Positions 26,552 through 36,501 are shown, numbered from the stretch's first letter. The stretch: DNA of 53,454 bases from Calothrix sp. MO_167.B12 (GCA_030066045.1 JASJCJ010000021.1:1-53454); one strand, 5' to 3'. Made by a program: numbers and translations. Notes: generated from the sequence alone by a model not told the origin.

Positions 26552-29386
26552 CTACTCACCATCTTCTTTTATTTCACTGATGCGACGCACTTGTTTTAAA
26601 TCTTTAATCTTTTTCATAGATTCTTTACAGTTCTCAAATTGTTGAATATCAGTAACATCAATAGATAAATTAATTACAGCAATATTATCCGCTTTGTAAG
26701 TTTTAACCTCTAACTCACTAATATTAATGCTTTGTTCTGCTAAATCGGAAGTAATATCTCTCATCATTCCTATACGATTAATCGTTATAATTTGAAGGCT
26801 CACTGGATATGTCTTCTTCTTCTCCTCATCTGTAACTACATTCCAATCAAGGTTTTTTAAGCATCGATTACTTGATAATAAATTTTGGACATTCTTACAT
26901 TTCTCATGATGTATGGAGATGCCTTGACCTTGCTTCTTAATAATGCCAACTATCTTCTCTCCAGGTATCGGCTGACAACAACCTGCAATGTCATATTTTA
27001 TACCTTCAATTCCTTTTATAGCATTCTCTGGAGCAGAACTTTTAGACTTATCTGTAGGGACATCTTCCTTTGAAGTCTTGTCTTGTTGAACCTCTCGCCA
27101 GATTTTCAGTATTTTATTTAAATCTATTCTGTTACCTAAATCAACAATTCCTCTGCTGCCTAAAGCAATAAGTAAATCATCAGCCGTTCGATAATTCAAT
27201 TTCTTTACTACTTTTCCTAGAGTAACTTCCAAATTTAAATCGAAATCTTGCTTCTCATTAGCCAAAGTTTTTGTAATAAATTCTTCCCCTTTCTCCTTTA
27301 GTCTATCTTTCAATGAATTTACAGCTTGAGACACAGAAATATTTCCAAAACCTATTCCAGCAAATAAATCATCGGCACTCCACTCATTATTAGAATTAGA
27401 TTTATTGGAATTAGATTTATTGGGATTAAAATCGTTGGCAACATCCTGCAATAATTTTGAATTCATTAAATAATCAATATATTTTTTGTCAATTCCTTTA
27501 GTTTTATCTAATTCTTTCACAAACAATTCTCTACCAGAGGAAATATTGTCTTCCTTGTGCGAACGCTTATACCAGTGCTTAATACGATTTTTCGCCAGAC
27601 TCGTTCTGACAAAGTTCAACCAATCCAAACTGGGATGACTGTTTTTTTGAGTGATAATTTCTACAATATCCCCATTTTGTAGTGGGGTTGATAAAGGTAC
27701 AATGCGCTCATTTACCCGCGCTCCTACACATTGGTTTCCTATATCTGTATGAACACGATAAGCAAAATCTACAGGTGTAGAATCTTTTTTTAATGAAATA
27801 ATATTTTTCTCTGGGGTAAATATATAAATTTTGGAACCAAACTCGACTTGTTCCTTCTCTAAGTAATCAATTAACTCTTTTGCAGCATGAATGCCATTAT
27901 TATCTATAAACTCCTTCAAAATATTAAATACATAGTCTTCTTTGTCAGTACTATGTGAGTACCCTAGCTCTTTATACTTCCAATGAGCAGCAATACCATA
28001 CTCAGCTTCTTTGTGCATTTTGTCAGTTCTTATTTGTATCTCTATTTTTTTGTTAACTTCTGCTGGCTCATCTTCTTGTTTTGGTGCATGAACTACCAAA
28101 TGGATTGATTGATAACCATTAGATTTCGGAGCAACTATGTAATCTGCTAATTCACCATATTTTCGCAATAAAGTCGATTCTTTTTTAAAATTACGTCGTA
28201 TTATACTTAAAATTTGATAGCAGGTCTCTTCGGAGTCACAAATTATCCTAATACCAAATAAATCATGAACCCCTTCAAATAATCTTTGAAAATTATTGTT
28301 CTCTTGTTTTAATAGCTCTTGGTTTAAGAAAATGTTAAAATCTTGAAAGGATATTTTCCAATTTGAAACGTTGTTTTCATAGCTATAAAGCTGCTTCATT
28401 TTTGCATAAGTGCTGTATATATTCTTAGGTCTTCCACTTACTGATAATTTTTCATTTTTTATATTTTCATCATTTTGAATTATTTTTTCTAACTTGCTGA
28501 CATAATATTTCATGTCATCTTCTCTTTCCTCACGTTTTTGGTTTAATAATGTTGCAATTTGAGAATATATATCCCTCTGTAATTGCTTAAAAGCAAGGTC
28601 TTCCAACTCCCATTTTATGCTCCATATCCCTAACCTATTTGCAATGGGAACAAAAATCTTGAAAGTTTCAAACGCAACATACATTTTTAATGTTAATTTT
28701 TTATTAACATTTTTTCCGTTGGTTTTTAAAGGTTTGTCAGTAAGCTTATTATGCCAATATTTACACTGTTTTATATTTTTTAGAAACGAGAGTCTACAAA
28801 CCAATTCAATAACTAGAGCACGGATGTCTTGTTCTTCGCTCATAGTTACAAAAATCATCATAATTATTTCTTCTACATCAGTTGTATCATCCAGATTTAT
28901 TACTCTATTTAAATCAGAATAATCTACGTAATTCTTGTCAATTTTACTGAAACTAACATCTGTATTCTTGTTTTTTTTAGATTTTTTATTGATTAAATAA
29001 AAATCAGATAATTTATTCGATAAACCCTTTAAAATGTTTATCATTTTTTTAGTTTCATTACTATCAAATTTTTCAATATTGTCAATTTTATTAAGATTTT
29101 CAATATTGTTAATTTCATCAATATTGTAGGCTTTTTGATTGTCTTTTATATCATGATTAGATAATAAAAGGTATAGTAAGCCAGCAAAGGATAAGTTTTC
29201 ATCTTTAGTCAAATCATATATTTTATTAACAACATATTTTTTTTGTATCTCTGGAGTTTTATTAAGAAAAGTACAATTTTCAAAGAGAGTGTTTAATCCT
29301 TCAAGTGCTTTTGTATAGACTTCTGAACCCTCTGATTCTTGTTCATTGTCTATGGTGTTAGTACTTTTTATACTGTGGTCAATCAT
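26552..29386 (-). CDS. RelA/SpoT homologue with degenerate hydrolase domain
   Basis: 944 residues, well over the roughly 760 of usual cyanobacterial Rel. The (p)ppGpp synthetase domain (about 330-470) looks intact: HDLFGIRIICDSEE, then PKSNGYQSIHLVVHA, then IEIQIRTDKMHKEAEYGIAA. A TGS domain (about 515-590), the conserved-cysteine domain (IAGCCQPIPGEK near 798) and a C-terminal ACT domain (about 855-940) follow. In the N-terminal third the HD hydrolase signature is lost. The block that normally reads LADRLHNM is here LVCRLSFL, and no HDxxED pair is seen, so a synthetase-only RelA is likely. The gene is strikingly AT-rich, with Asn/Lys/Ile tracts and a Ser-Asn-Lys repeat near 650-665. It stands alone and may be horizontally acquired. 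Confidence 0.9.
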   Translation of the reverse strand: MIDHSIKSTNTIDNEQESEGSEVYTKALEGLNTLFENCTFLNKTPEIQKKYVVNKIYDLTKDENLSFAGLLYLLLSNHDIKDNQKAYNIDEINNIENLNKIDNIEKFDSNETKKMINILKGLSNKLSDFYLINKKSKKNKNTDVSFSKIDKNYVDYSDLNRVINLDDTTDVEEIIMMIFVTMSEEQDIRALVIELVCRLSFLKNIKQCKYWHNKLTDKPLKTNGKNVNKKLTLKMYVAFETFKIFVPIANRLGIWSIKWELEDLAFKQLQRDIYSQIATLLNQKREEREDDMKYYVSKLEKIIQNDENIKNEKLSVSGRPKNIYSTYAKMKQLYSYENNVSNWKISFQDFNIFLNQELLKQENNNFQRLFEGVHDLFGIRIICDSEETCYQILSIIRRNFKKESTLLRKYGELADYIVAPKSNGYQSIHLVVHAPKQEDEPAEVNKKIEIQIRTDKMHKEAEYGIAAHWKYKELGYSHSTDKEDYVFNILKEFIDNNGIHAAKELIDYLEKEQVEFGSKIYIFTPEKNIISLKKDSTPVDFAYRVHTDIGNQCVGARVNERIVPLSTPLQNGDIVEIITQKNSHPSLDWLNFVRTSLAKNRIKHWYKRSHKEDNISSGRELFVKELDKTKGIDKKYIDYLMNSKLLQDVANDFNPNKSNSNKSNSNNEWSADDLFAGIGFGNISVSQAVNSLKDRLKEKGEEFITKTLANEKQDFDLNLEVTLGKVVKKLNYRTADDLLIALGSRGIVDLGNRIDLNKILKIWREVQQDKTSKEDVPTDKSKSSAPENAIKGIEGIKYDIAGCCQPIPGEKIVGIIKKQGQGISIHHEKCKNVQNLLSSNRCLKNLDWNVVTDEEKKKTYPVSLQIITINRIGMMRDITSDLAEQSINISELEVKTYKADNIAVINLSIDVTDIQQFENCKESMKKIKDLKQVRRISEIKEDGE

Positions 29387-30074
29387 ATTTTTTGTAGAAA
29401 TAAAAACATCTGGTGCTAAATAAAGGTGTGAGGAATAACGTTATTATTCTTATCTTTATCCTCATACTCATACTCACTACTTTACAGTCGCTTCATCACT
29501 ATGGCTTCAAAAATCAAGATAAAACCATTTTTCGTTTAACCGCTTCTCGTCAGTTTGGGTAAAACTCAGAAAAAGCCTTGTTTGAGGTAATTGAAAAGTA
29601 ATTGCCTCCACTCATTATTGAATACCTAATACCGTTTCACTTTATTCGTGATACAAATCATGAACTTGGGCGCAAGCCGCAGCGCCCCTACATATGTATC
29701 AATATTTTCGTGAATTGCTATAACACTAATGGCTAAAATTCTCATCGCTCAAGCCTTCCAAGGTTTTGTTATAACCCAGACTTCTGAAAGCACCCAAATT
29801 GAAACAGGGTTAGAATATCAAGTATAAATTATTTAGAGTAATAAACTTATGCTTATAACTTCTTTAGGACTTACGCAACTGGCACATTAATAACCGTAGG
29901 GTGTGTGACACTTGGATAAATATTGTACGCAACAATAAGACTTCTAGGGTCATGCACCAACCACCGATTGTGACAATATCGTAAGTCCTGTTCTTAAGAA
30001 AAGCCTAATCAGTTATATTTATCACCAAGTATTAAGTTAATTTAAAATAAACACACTATAAACATACTATAGCA
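29387..30074. other. Intergenic region with MITE-like repeats
   Basis: Contains the palindrome ACTTGGGCGCAAGCCGCAGCGCCCCTAC (about 29663-29690, inverted copy at 11682-11709) and a MITE-like element at 29866-29989. A 32-codon open frame at 29729-29827 (MAKILIAQAFQGF...) is too short to call. The promoter of the conflict module probably lies in 29990-30074. Confidence 0.6.
29866..29989. repeat. MITE-like element, second copy
   Basis: Starts AGGACTTACGCAACTGGCAC and ends CGTAAGTCCT, the same terminal sequences as the element at 4839-4989. The interior differs (an unrelated GTAGGGTGTGTGACA segment), so the two share ends rather than whole sequence. Confidence 0.7.
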
Positions 30075-30404
30075 ATGAAGCCCAATCTAGAGCTTACAGA
30101 GATAGTTACAGTAAAGCTTCCTAATGGTAAAAATGTAAAAATTGAAGCAACGCTGCTGCGTCGTGAAGAGGAAGTAGCGAGTAAGATTTTATCTTTTGAA
30201 GATGTGAGTGATGCAATTGAGGGAATAGCAGCAGCCGTTGCAGTCCCATTACAGCATATTCAACCAACTAAAGCCACCGTTAAGTTAGCATTGGAACTTG
30301 CAGTGGAGTCGGGGCAATTGACAACGCTTATAGTAAAAGGGTCAAGCAAAGCTAACTTGGAACTTACTTTAGAATGGGAGAAACAAGATATTGCAGCACA
30401 TTAA
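30075..30404 (+). CDS. TCD1-like (CU044_2847 family) small protein
   Basis: 109 residues resembling the trypsin-co-occurring domain 1 family. The pattern is an N-terminal beta-hairpin (EIVTVKLPNGKNVKIEATLL), a helix with EDVSDAIEGIAAAV, then VKLALELAVESGQLTTL and a final strand. This family is known to be encoded beside trypsin-like proteases fused to STAND ATPases in predicted conflict systems. That is what follows here, 45 bases downstream on the same strand. Its biochemical role is not established; a sensor, adaptor or substrate of the protease are options. No signal peptide. Confidence 0.8.
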   Translation: MKPNLELTEIVTVKLPNGKNVKIEATLLRREEEVASKILSFEDVSDAIEGIAAAVAVPLQHIQPTKATVKLALELAVESGQLTTLIVKGSSKANLELTLEWEKQDIAAH

Positions 30405-30449
30405 TTTGGGTTAAATCAAGAATACTCTCAAAGTTAAGGGCAAAGCAAG

Positions 30450-33062
30450 ATGAATCAGCCGTTGTTTGAACTGTTATCAGAGTGTACCTTGCGGTTGAAT
30501 GTCGTTGGAGAAGAAGGACATGGAACAGGTTTTTTCGTCGCTCCAAGGCTGATTGTCACTTGTGCCCATGTGATTAGAGATGCAGGCGGCAGGCAAATCA
30601 ACGTATGCTGGCAGGAACAAAACCATACAGCTTTAGTAAGAAGTGTATCACAGGATGCTCACTTTGACTTAGCACTACTGGAGTTATGTGAGCGAGTTCC
30701 CCATCATCCATGTGTTTATCTTGGTGAGTCCATAGAACCAGGTGATGAATTATACAGCTATGGTTATACTGATGACTATTCTAATGGGGAGCCTGCAACT
30801 TTTGAATGTGAAGGTTCTAGTGTCGATCCTCCTTTAATTAAATTCAAATCAGGTCAAGTTCGTCCTGGTATGAGCGGTGCGCCTTTAATGAATTTACGGA
30901 CTGGTAAAATTTGCGGACTTGTCAGATTCAGTCGGGATCGCAGTCTAGATATGGGTGGAAGGGCAATACCGACTACGGTTATTTTCTCCCAATTTCAAGA
31001 ACTCATAGAACTACAACAAAATTTTCATCAGCAAGACGATTGTTGGCTCAAGTTATTGCCAAGAAGAGAATCATTGCGATTGCGTCCCTACTGTAATCTA
31101 CCTTCTCTAACCTACCAAGAATTTATTGGTAGAAAGGAAGAACTTAGCCAGCTACTGAGAAAGATTTCCCTAGATTACCGTCTGCCTTTTATTACTGTTG
31201 ATGGTATTGGCGGAGTCGGTAAAACAGCACTGGTATTGGAGGCTGCTTATCAGTGTTGGGAAGCCAGACACGGTCAATTTAGTGCCAAAGTACCAAGATT
31301 TGATGCGATTATCTTTACCTCAGCCAAGGAAAGTTGGTTATTCCCAACAGGTATTGTGCGACGACTTCGGAGACAGGGAACTTTGAAGGATATTTACAGG
31401 GAAATCGCCCACACTTTAGATGACCCATCTATTACTCAATCAGCTCCAGATGAGCAATTTAACCAGGTATATAAAAGCCTTAATAGACAGCATACTCTGC
31501 TTATAGTGGACAATTTAGAAACTATTGAAGACAAATATGAGGTTATTGCTTTTCTACATGAGTTGCCACCAACAGCTAAAGCAGTAATCACAACCCGCGA
31601 GCAGGTAAATATATATACTCCGATACGTCTATATTGTTTACCAGAAGAGGATAGCCTCAAGCTAATTCAGCAACAAGCTCAAGAAAAACAAATAACACTC
31701 CCTCAAGAAGATTCAAGGAAAATTTACAACTACATTGGGGGAATTCCAATAGCTTTAATTTATGTGATTGGTCAATTGGCTAGTCACTATTCCTTAAAAA
31801 CAATATTAAATCCGTCAGACCCACTACCTGATGATATAGCCCGTTTTTGCTTTGATGGTTCTGTGAAACCATTACGAGGGCAACCAGCCCACAAGCTGTT
31901 AATGTCCCTGGCAATGTTCCGGAATCCTCCAGTTTTTGATGCTGTAGCAGAAGTTGCTGGTTTTAAATCAGATCCCATTACTGTCAATAAAGGTTTGGCT
32001 CGACTCCTGCAACTTTCCCTAGTACGTCAGCAACGAGAGCGATATGAGATGCTTTCTCTCACCCGTGAATATGCTCTAACAGAACTTGCAGCTTATCCAG
32101 ATTTTGAGCAAGAAGCACGAGAACGTTGGGTTAAGTGGTATCTGGATTTTGCTCATAAATATGGAGGAGAAGATTCCGGTGATTGGCAAATAAAATACGA
32201 CTACCTAGAAAGGGAGTGGGGAAACCTCTTGGCAGTGCTTTACTGGTGTGCTGACCAAGATCGCTATGAAGACGTTAAAAAGTTATGGAAACCTGTAAAT
32301 CGCTACACTAACATCTATGGATTTTGGTCGGAACGAATATTTTGGCTTGACTGGTTAATTCAGTTATCAGATCGACAAAGTGATTGGTCAACTTGGTTTT
32401 ACGCAATCTCAAGAAAAGGTTGGACGCTCACTCTAATGGGTCAACAGCAGAACCTAAAAGCAGCAGAGAAAATTTTTAACGAAGCCTGGAGTAGGCGTGA
32501 GTATGCCGATTTTTATGTTCAAGATTACTTAGCTAAAAGTATGGCTGCACTTCGCATTCGCCAAGGGCAATATGAAGATGCTCGTAACTGGTTGAACATC
32601 AAGGAAGACCTTTTAAGAAACGCTGATTTAGAGGAGAAGGAGCGCGTCCGTTTTTCAAGTACTATTGCTTTCTACAGAGCAGAGATCCACTATTTAGAAG
32701 GTAATTATGACCAAGCTAAAACACTTTATCAACAAGTAAAAGCACAGGCAGAAGAAATTGGTTGGCAGCGAAGAGCCACCTATGCTCAAAACAAGCTAGC
32801 TGATATTGCAATAAAGCAAGTTGAACTAGACAAGGCTGAAAATCTATTGAATATGGGTTTAGCCGTAGCTGAACGAAATAAAGACAAACGCCTCACTTCT
32901 GATTATCAACGCTGTTTTGCTTACTTAGAGAGAGCTAGAGGTAATGTGGAGAAAAGCCAGGAATACGCGAAAAAGGCGATGGATGGCTTCAACCGATTAG
33001 GTATGCTGCAACGAGCACAAGAGATGCGTTGTGTGTTTAATTTAAATAACTCCCATGAATAA
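30450..33062 (+). CDS. Trypsin-like protease / NB-ARC ATPase / TPR fusion
   Basis: 870 residues. The protease domain (about 1-195) has a full triad: His40 in TCAHVI, Asp73 in HFDLALLEL and Ser142 in PGMSGAPLM. An NB-ARC ATPase follows, with Walker A TVDGIGGVGKTALV (Lys258) and Walker B LLIVDNLETI near 350, then a winged-helix region and TPR-like helical repeats (about 590-870; e.g. YEDARNWLNIKEDLL, YDQAKTLYQQVKAQ). This is the STAND plan: sensor repeats, a switch ATPase and an effector, here a protease. It is preceded by the TCD1-like gene and followed by a small membrane protein. Likely a defence or cell-death regulator, inferred from family precedent. Confidence 0.93.
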   Translation: MNQPLFELLSECTLRLNVVGEEGHGTGFFVAPRLIVTCAHVIRDAGGRQINVCWQEQNHTALVRSVSQDAHFDLALLELCERVPHHPCVYLGESIEPGDELYSYGYTDDYSNGEPATFECEGSSVDPPLIKFKSGQVRPGMSGAPLMNLRTGKICGLVRFSRDRSLDMGGRAIPTTVIFSQFQELIELQQNFHQQDDCWLKLLPRRESLRLRPYCNLPSLTYQEFIGRKEELSQLLRKISLDYRLPFITVDGIGGVGKTALVLEAAYQCWEARHGQFSAKVPRFDAIIFTSAKESWLFPTGIVRRLRRQGTLKDIYREIAHTLDDPSITQSAPDEQFNQVYKSLNRQHTLLIVDNLETIEDKYEVIAFLHELPPTAKAVITTREQVNIYTPIRLYCLPEEDSLKLIQQQAQEKQITLPQEDSRKIYNYIGGIPIALIYVIGQLASHYSLKTILNPSDPLPDDIARFCFDGSVKPLRGQPAHKLLMSLAMFRNPPVFDAVAEVAGFKSDPITVNKGLARLLQLSLVRQQRERYEMLSLTREYALTELAAYPDFEQEARERWVKWYLDFAHKYGGEDSGDWQIKYDYLEREWGNLLAVLYWCADQDRYEDVKKLWKPVNRYTNIYGFWSERIFWLDWLIQLSDRQSDWSTWFYAISRKGWTLTLMGQQQNLKAAEKIFNEAWSRREYADFYVQDYLAKSMAALRIRQGQYEDARNWLNIKEDLLRNADLEEKERVRFSSTIAFYRAEIHYLEGNYDQAKTLYQQVKAQAEEIGWQRRATYAQNKLADIAIKQVELDKAENLLNMGLAVAERNKDKRLTSDYQRCFAYLERARGNVEKSQEYAKKAMDGFNRLGMLQRAQEMRCVFNLNNSHE

Positions 33063-33308
33063 CTCCCATAATCAACAAAGCTCCTAAAGCTTTGCCATCG
33101 ACACAAAAAGTAAAAATAATGGGACATTCTTCCAGTCAGCAGGCATAGGGAAAGATATTTCACAGTTTTTGCATTGTTTTTATCATATTTATCAGTATCT
33201 TTACGGATACAATATACCCCAATTTGTGGAATACATTTTTATATCATCTGCAACTCTTACAATTCTGAATCAATGCAGAGTAGTCCTATAACTTCCATCA
33301 GGGTTTTT

Positions 33309-33767
33309 ATGAATATTTTTAAGTTGAAATCACAGGAGTATGAATTTAACTCTCTTCAGAATGAACTATTGTGGAAATTAGCGACAAAAATGGCTCATGT
33401 TGCTTATTTCTGGACCGCAATGGGTATATTCGCCTTAATATCTGGAATCATTGCTTTATTTATACAAACGAAAGAGGTAGATTTACGGCAATTATTCCTA
33501 GGAGTATTTATGGGTACTAGACAGTTAGACTTAGAACCTATGCTGAAGTTTGTTGTTGGCATTTTAGTCCTGTCTGTATACATTATCTTCATCGGTAGGT
33601 CTACTGCTAGGGCTGCTGTTAAATTTGGGAATGTGGTAAATACTGATGGCCATGACATCACTTATTTGATGGCCGCTTTACGTAAACTCGATCGCGTCTG
33701 TTCTCTTTACTATCAATTAGCGGTTCTGCTTGTAGTTGCAATTTGGATTAATATTATTTTTACCTAG
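33309..33767 (+). CDS. Small multi-pass membrane protein
   Basis: 152 residues starting MNIFKLKSQEYEFNSLQNEL. Three hydrophobic helices are visible: about 31-50 (VAYFWTAMGIFALISGIIAL), 82-100 (FVVGILVLSVYIIFIGRS) and 133-151 (YQLAVLLVVAIWINIIF). I do not recognise a family. The frame is open further upstream (to 33174), but the added residues are a poor sequence after the previous gene's stop. It lies about 245 bases after the protease-STAND gene on the same strand, so it may belong to that module or be unrelated. Confidence 0.6.
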   Translation: MNIFKLKSQEYEFNSLQNELLWKLATKMAHVAYFWTAMGIFALISGIIALFIQTKEVDLRQLFLGVFMGTRQLDLEPMLKFVVGILVLSVYIIFIGRSTARAAVKFGNVVNTDGHDITYLMAALRKLDRVCSLYYQLAVLLVVAIWINIIFT

Positions 33768-34389
33768 AACTAGTACCGCTGAGCGGAGCGTCAAAAGTCA
33801 AAAGTCATTCAATTTTGGATTTTAGATTTTGGATTGACGAGAGAACCGGCGACGACGACAGTCGCTCTGGGTAGTTCACATCTTGCACCATAAGATTACC
33901 CTCGAAAATTAGAGTCTGAAACCCTTGATTTTTCGTAATCCACCTATGCCCACCTTACCCTTATTGAGAAAGTGCAAGATATGTGGTGGCGCGAGTCGTG
34001 ACCTCATGTCATTTGCCAGGGGATTGAGATAATCATAGAAATGTTTGTTTTTCTCCACGGATAAATCCACACGGCTTGTATCCAGTTTGTTTTAAGTATT
34101 TTGTTCTCTAGCTTTGATGTTTGATAAATGGTTGGTTTCTTGACGCTGTGCTGTACTAGTGAATTTTCGAGAACAAGTAACAATTACATTTTTAAGTAAT
34201 AACTACATTCTTTGTGTTTTCTTGCTGTTCAACTTGTTGGTGAATGGGAGTAATACAATAGGAAGGGAACATTCCTATCGCCTTTTGTACTTAGGAGTAA
34301 GATATTTGACTATCTCTCCTCAGTAATAATTCTGGCAACTATCCCCACATCATAAACACTTGTAGTATTAACACCCTTGTAATATTCCT
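33768..34389. other. Intergenic region upstream of agrE
   Basis: About 620 bases with no gene. TTTTGGATTTTAGATTTTGGATT repeats occur near 33812-33835. No perfect GTA-N8-TAC (NtcA) site was found in the 250 bases before agrE, so nitrogen control is not shown by the sequence. Confidence 0.6.
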
Positions 34390-36501
34390 ATGACTTCCCG
34401 GATTCGCTTTTTAATGTGTGCCCCAGACCACTACGATGTGGACTATGTAATTAATCCCTGGATGGAAGGGAATATCCACAAATCATCGCGCGATCGCGCT
34501 GTGGATCAATGGCATAAACTACACCAAACTATCAAAGAACATGCCATTGTAGATTTAGTTACACCAGAAAAAGGGTGGCCCGATATGGTGTTTACCGCTA
34601 ATGCTGGTTTGGTATTGGGTAAAACCGTAGTACTGAGTCGTTTTTTGCATAAGGAGCGACAAGGAGAGGAACCTTACTTCCAAAAGTGGTTTGAAGAAAA
34701 TGGTTACACAGTTCATGTATTACCCCAAGAATTACCCTTTGAAGGTGCAGGAGACGCACTTTTAGATCGGGAAGGACGATGGTTATGGGCTGGATATGGT
34801 TTTCGTTCAGAATTAGATTCCCATCCTTATTTAGCTAAATGGTTAGATGTTGAGGTATTGTCATTGCGATTGATTGACGATCGCTTTTATCATTTAGATA
34901 CCTGTTTTTGTCCCCTCACCAATGGTTATTTACTGTATTACCCACCTGCTTTTGACTCCTACTCCAACCGCTTAATTGAAATGCGAGTCGCCCCAGAAAA
35001 GCGGATTGTAGTTTCAGAACCGGATGCAGTTAACTTTGCTTGCAATGCGGTGAATGTAGACCACATTGTGATTATGAATCAAGCATCTGACAAGTTGAAA
35101 ACACAGCTGGCAGATGTTGGTTTTCAAGTTATCGAAACCCCCCTCACAGAATTTCTCAAAGCTGGTGGAGCTGCTAAATGTCTCACCCTGAGAACCACAG
35201 AGCCGGTGCGGGAAGAACTCCACGCCAATGTATTTGTGGAAAGCCGGGTAATTGCTATGAAAGGGCACTTATTAGATGCAGGTTTGATTAACCGTGCCCT
35301 AGATTTAATTGTCGATAATGGCGGTAGTTTCCAAGTCCTCAATTTTGATTTGGGAGAACAACGCCAAAGTACTTCCTCCGCAGAGGTGAAAGTTTCTGCC
35401 CCTGACCATCAAGTGATGGAAGAAATCATCTCCCAGTTAATCGAGTTGGGTGCTGTAGATCTACCCAAAGATGAGCGGGATGCAAAATTGGAGCCTGTAA
35501 CCCTGGCTGGGGTTGCTCCCGATGACTTCTATGTTTCTACTATTTATCCCACGGAAGTACGGATTGATGGCACATGGGTGAGGGTAGAAAAACAACGCAT
35601 GGATGGAGCGATCGCAATTACCGAAACCCCCAATGGTCTTGTGGCTCAGTGTAAGTTACTGCGGGATTTAGCCATTGGAGACAAGGTAGTAGTAGATGTA
35701 CAGGGTCTACGTACCATCCGCAAACCAGAATCTAGAGAACAGCGAAATGCTCAAGAATTTAGCTTCATGTCCGCTGGGGTTTCCAGCGAACGCCGGGTAG
35801 AATTAATAGTTGAGCAAGTCGCCTGGGAATTACGTAAAATTAGGGATGCTGGTGGTAAAGTAGCTGTCACAGCCGGTCCCGTAGTTATCCATACCGGCGG
35901 TGGCGAACATTTAGCCCAATTAATCAGAGAAGGATACATACAGACATTACTGGGAGGTAATGCGATCGCTGTCCATGATATAGAACAATCCCTCATGGGT
36001 ACTTCCCTGGGCGTGGACATGAAGCGGGGTGTGGCTGTACGAGGCGGACACCGCCACCACTTGAAGGTAATTAATACAGTCCGCCGTTACGGTAGCATTG
36101 CCAAAGCCGTGGAAGGCGGAGCAATCAAGAATGGGGTAATGTACGAATGTGTGAAAAATAACGTCCCCTTTGTTCTAGCTGGTTCCATTCGGGATGATGG
36201 TCCCCTACCAGACACCCAAATGGATTTGATTAAAGCACAAGCAGAATATGCCCAACATCTGCAAGGAGTGGAGATGATTTTAATGCTCTCATCAATGCTG
36301 CACTCCATTGGTGTGGGTAATATGACTCCTGCTGGAGTGAAAATGGTTTGTGTCGATATTAATCCAGCCGTGGTTACAAAATTAAGCGATCGCGGCTCCG
36401 TAGAATCTATGGGTGTAGTAACTGATGTGGGTTTATTCCTCAGCTTGCTGGTACAGCAATTGAATCAGTTAACTAGTCCATACACCACCCAAGTAGGGTA
36501 G
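34390..36501 (+). CDS. agrE: Bifunctional arginine dihydrolase / ornithine cyclodeaminase (AgrE)
   Basis: Converts arginine to ornithine with release of ammonia and CO2, then ornithine to proline. The 703 residues match AgrE of Anabaena in length. The N-terminal guanidine-modifying domain (about 1-275) has the His168 (FYHLDTC) and Cys264 (AAKCLTLRTTEP) positions described for this enzyme group. The rest (about 285-700) is the TIGR00300/LOR-SDH-type domain with a dinucleotide-binding region (GPVVIHTGGGEHL...). In heterocystous strains this enzyme starts catabolism of cyanophycin-derived arginine, and its proline is the substrate for PutA at 642-3668. Confidence 0.95.
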   Translation: MTSRIRFLMCAPDHYDVDYVINPWMEGNIHKSSRDRAVDQWHKLHQTIKEHAIVDLVTPEKGWPDMVFTANAGLVLGKTVVLSRFLHKERQGEEPYFQKWFEENGYTVHVLPQELPFEGAGDALLDREGRWLWAGYGFRSELDSHPYLAKWLDVEVLSLRLIDDRFYHLDTCFCPLTNGYLLYYPPAFDSYSNRLIEMRVAPEKRIVVSEPDAVNFACNAVNVDHIVIMNQASDKLKTQLADVGFQVIETPLTEFLKAGGAAKCLTLRTTEPVREELHANVFVESRVIAMKGHLLDAGLINRALDLIVDNGGSFQVLNFDLGEQRQSTSSAEVKVSAPDHQVMEEIISQLIELGAVDLPKDERDAKLEPVTLAGVAPDDFYVSTIYPTEVRIDGTWVRVEKQRMDGAIAITETPNGLVAQCKLLRDLAIGDKVVVDVQGLRTIRKPESREQRNAQEFSFMSAGVSSERRVELIVEQVAWELRKIRDAGGKVAVTAGPVVIHTGGGEHLAQLIREGYIQTLLGGNAIAVHDIEQSLMGTSLGVDMKRGVAVRGGHRHHLKVINTVRRYGSIAKAVEGGAIKNGVMYECVKNNVPFVLAGSIRDDGPLPDTQMDLIKAQAEYAQHLQGVEMILMLSSMLHSIGVGNMTPAGVKMVCVDINPAVVTKLSDRGSVESMGVVTDVGLFLSLLVQQLNQLTSPYTTQVG

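Noticed and set aside
29729-29827. 32-codon frame MAKILIAQAFQGF...
   Set aside because: Too short, no ribosome-binding site, bordered by repeats; may be a degraded gene start but unsupported.
34200-34389. NtcA-type site upstream of agrE
   Set aside because: No GTA-N8-TAC match was found; the nearest candidate has GTA-N8-TAA only.
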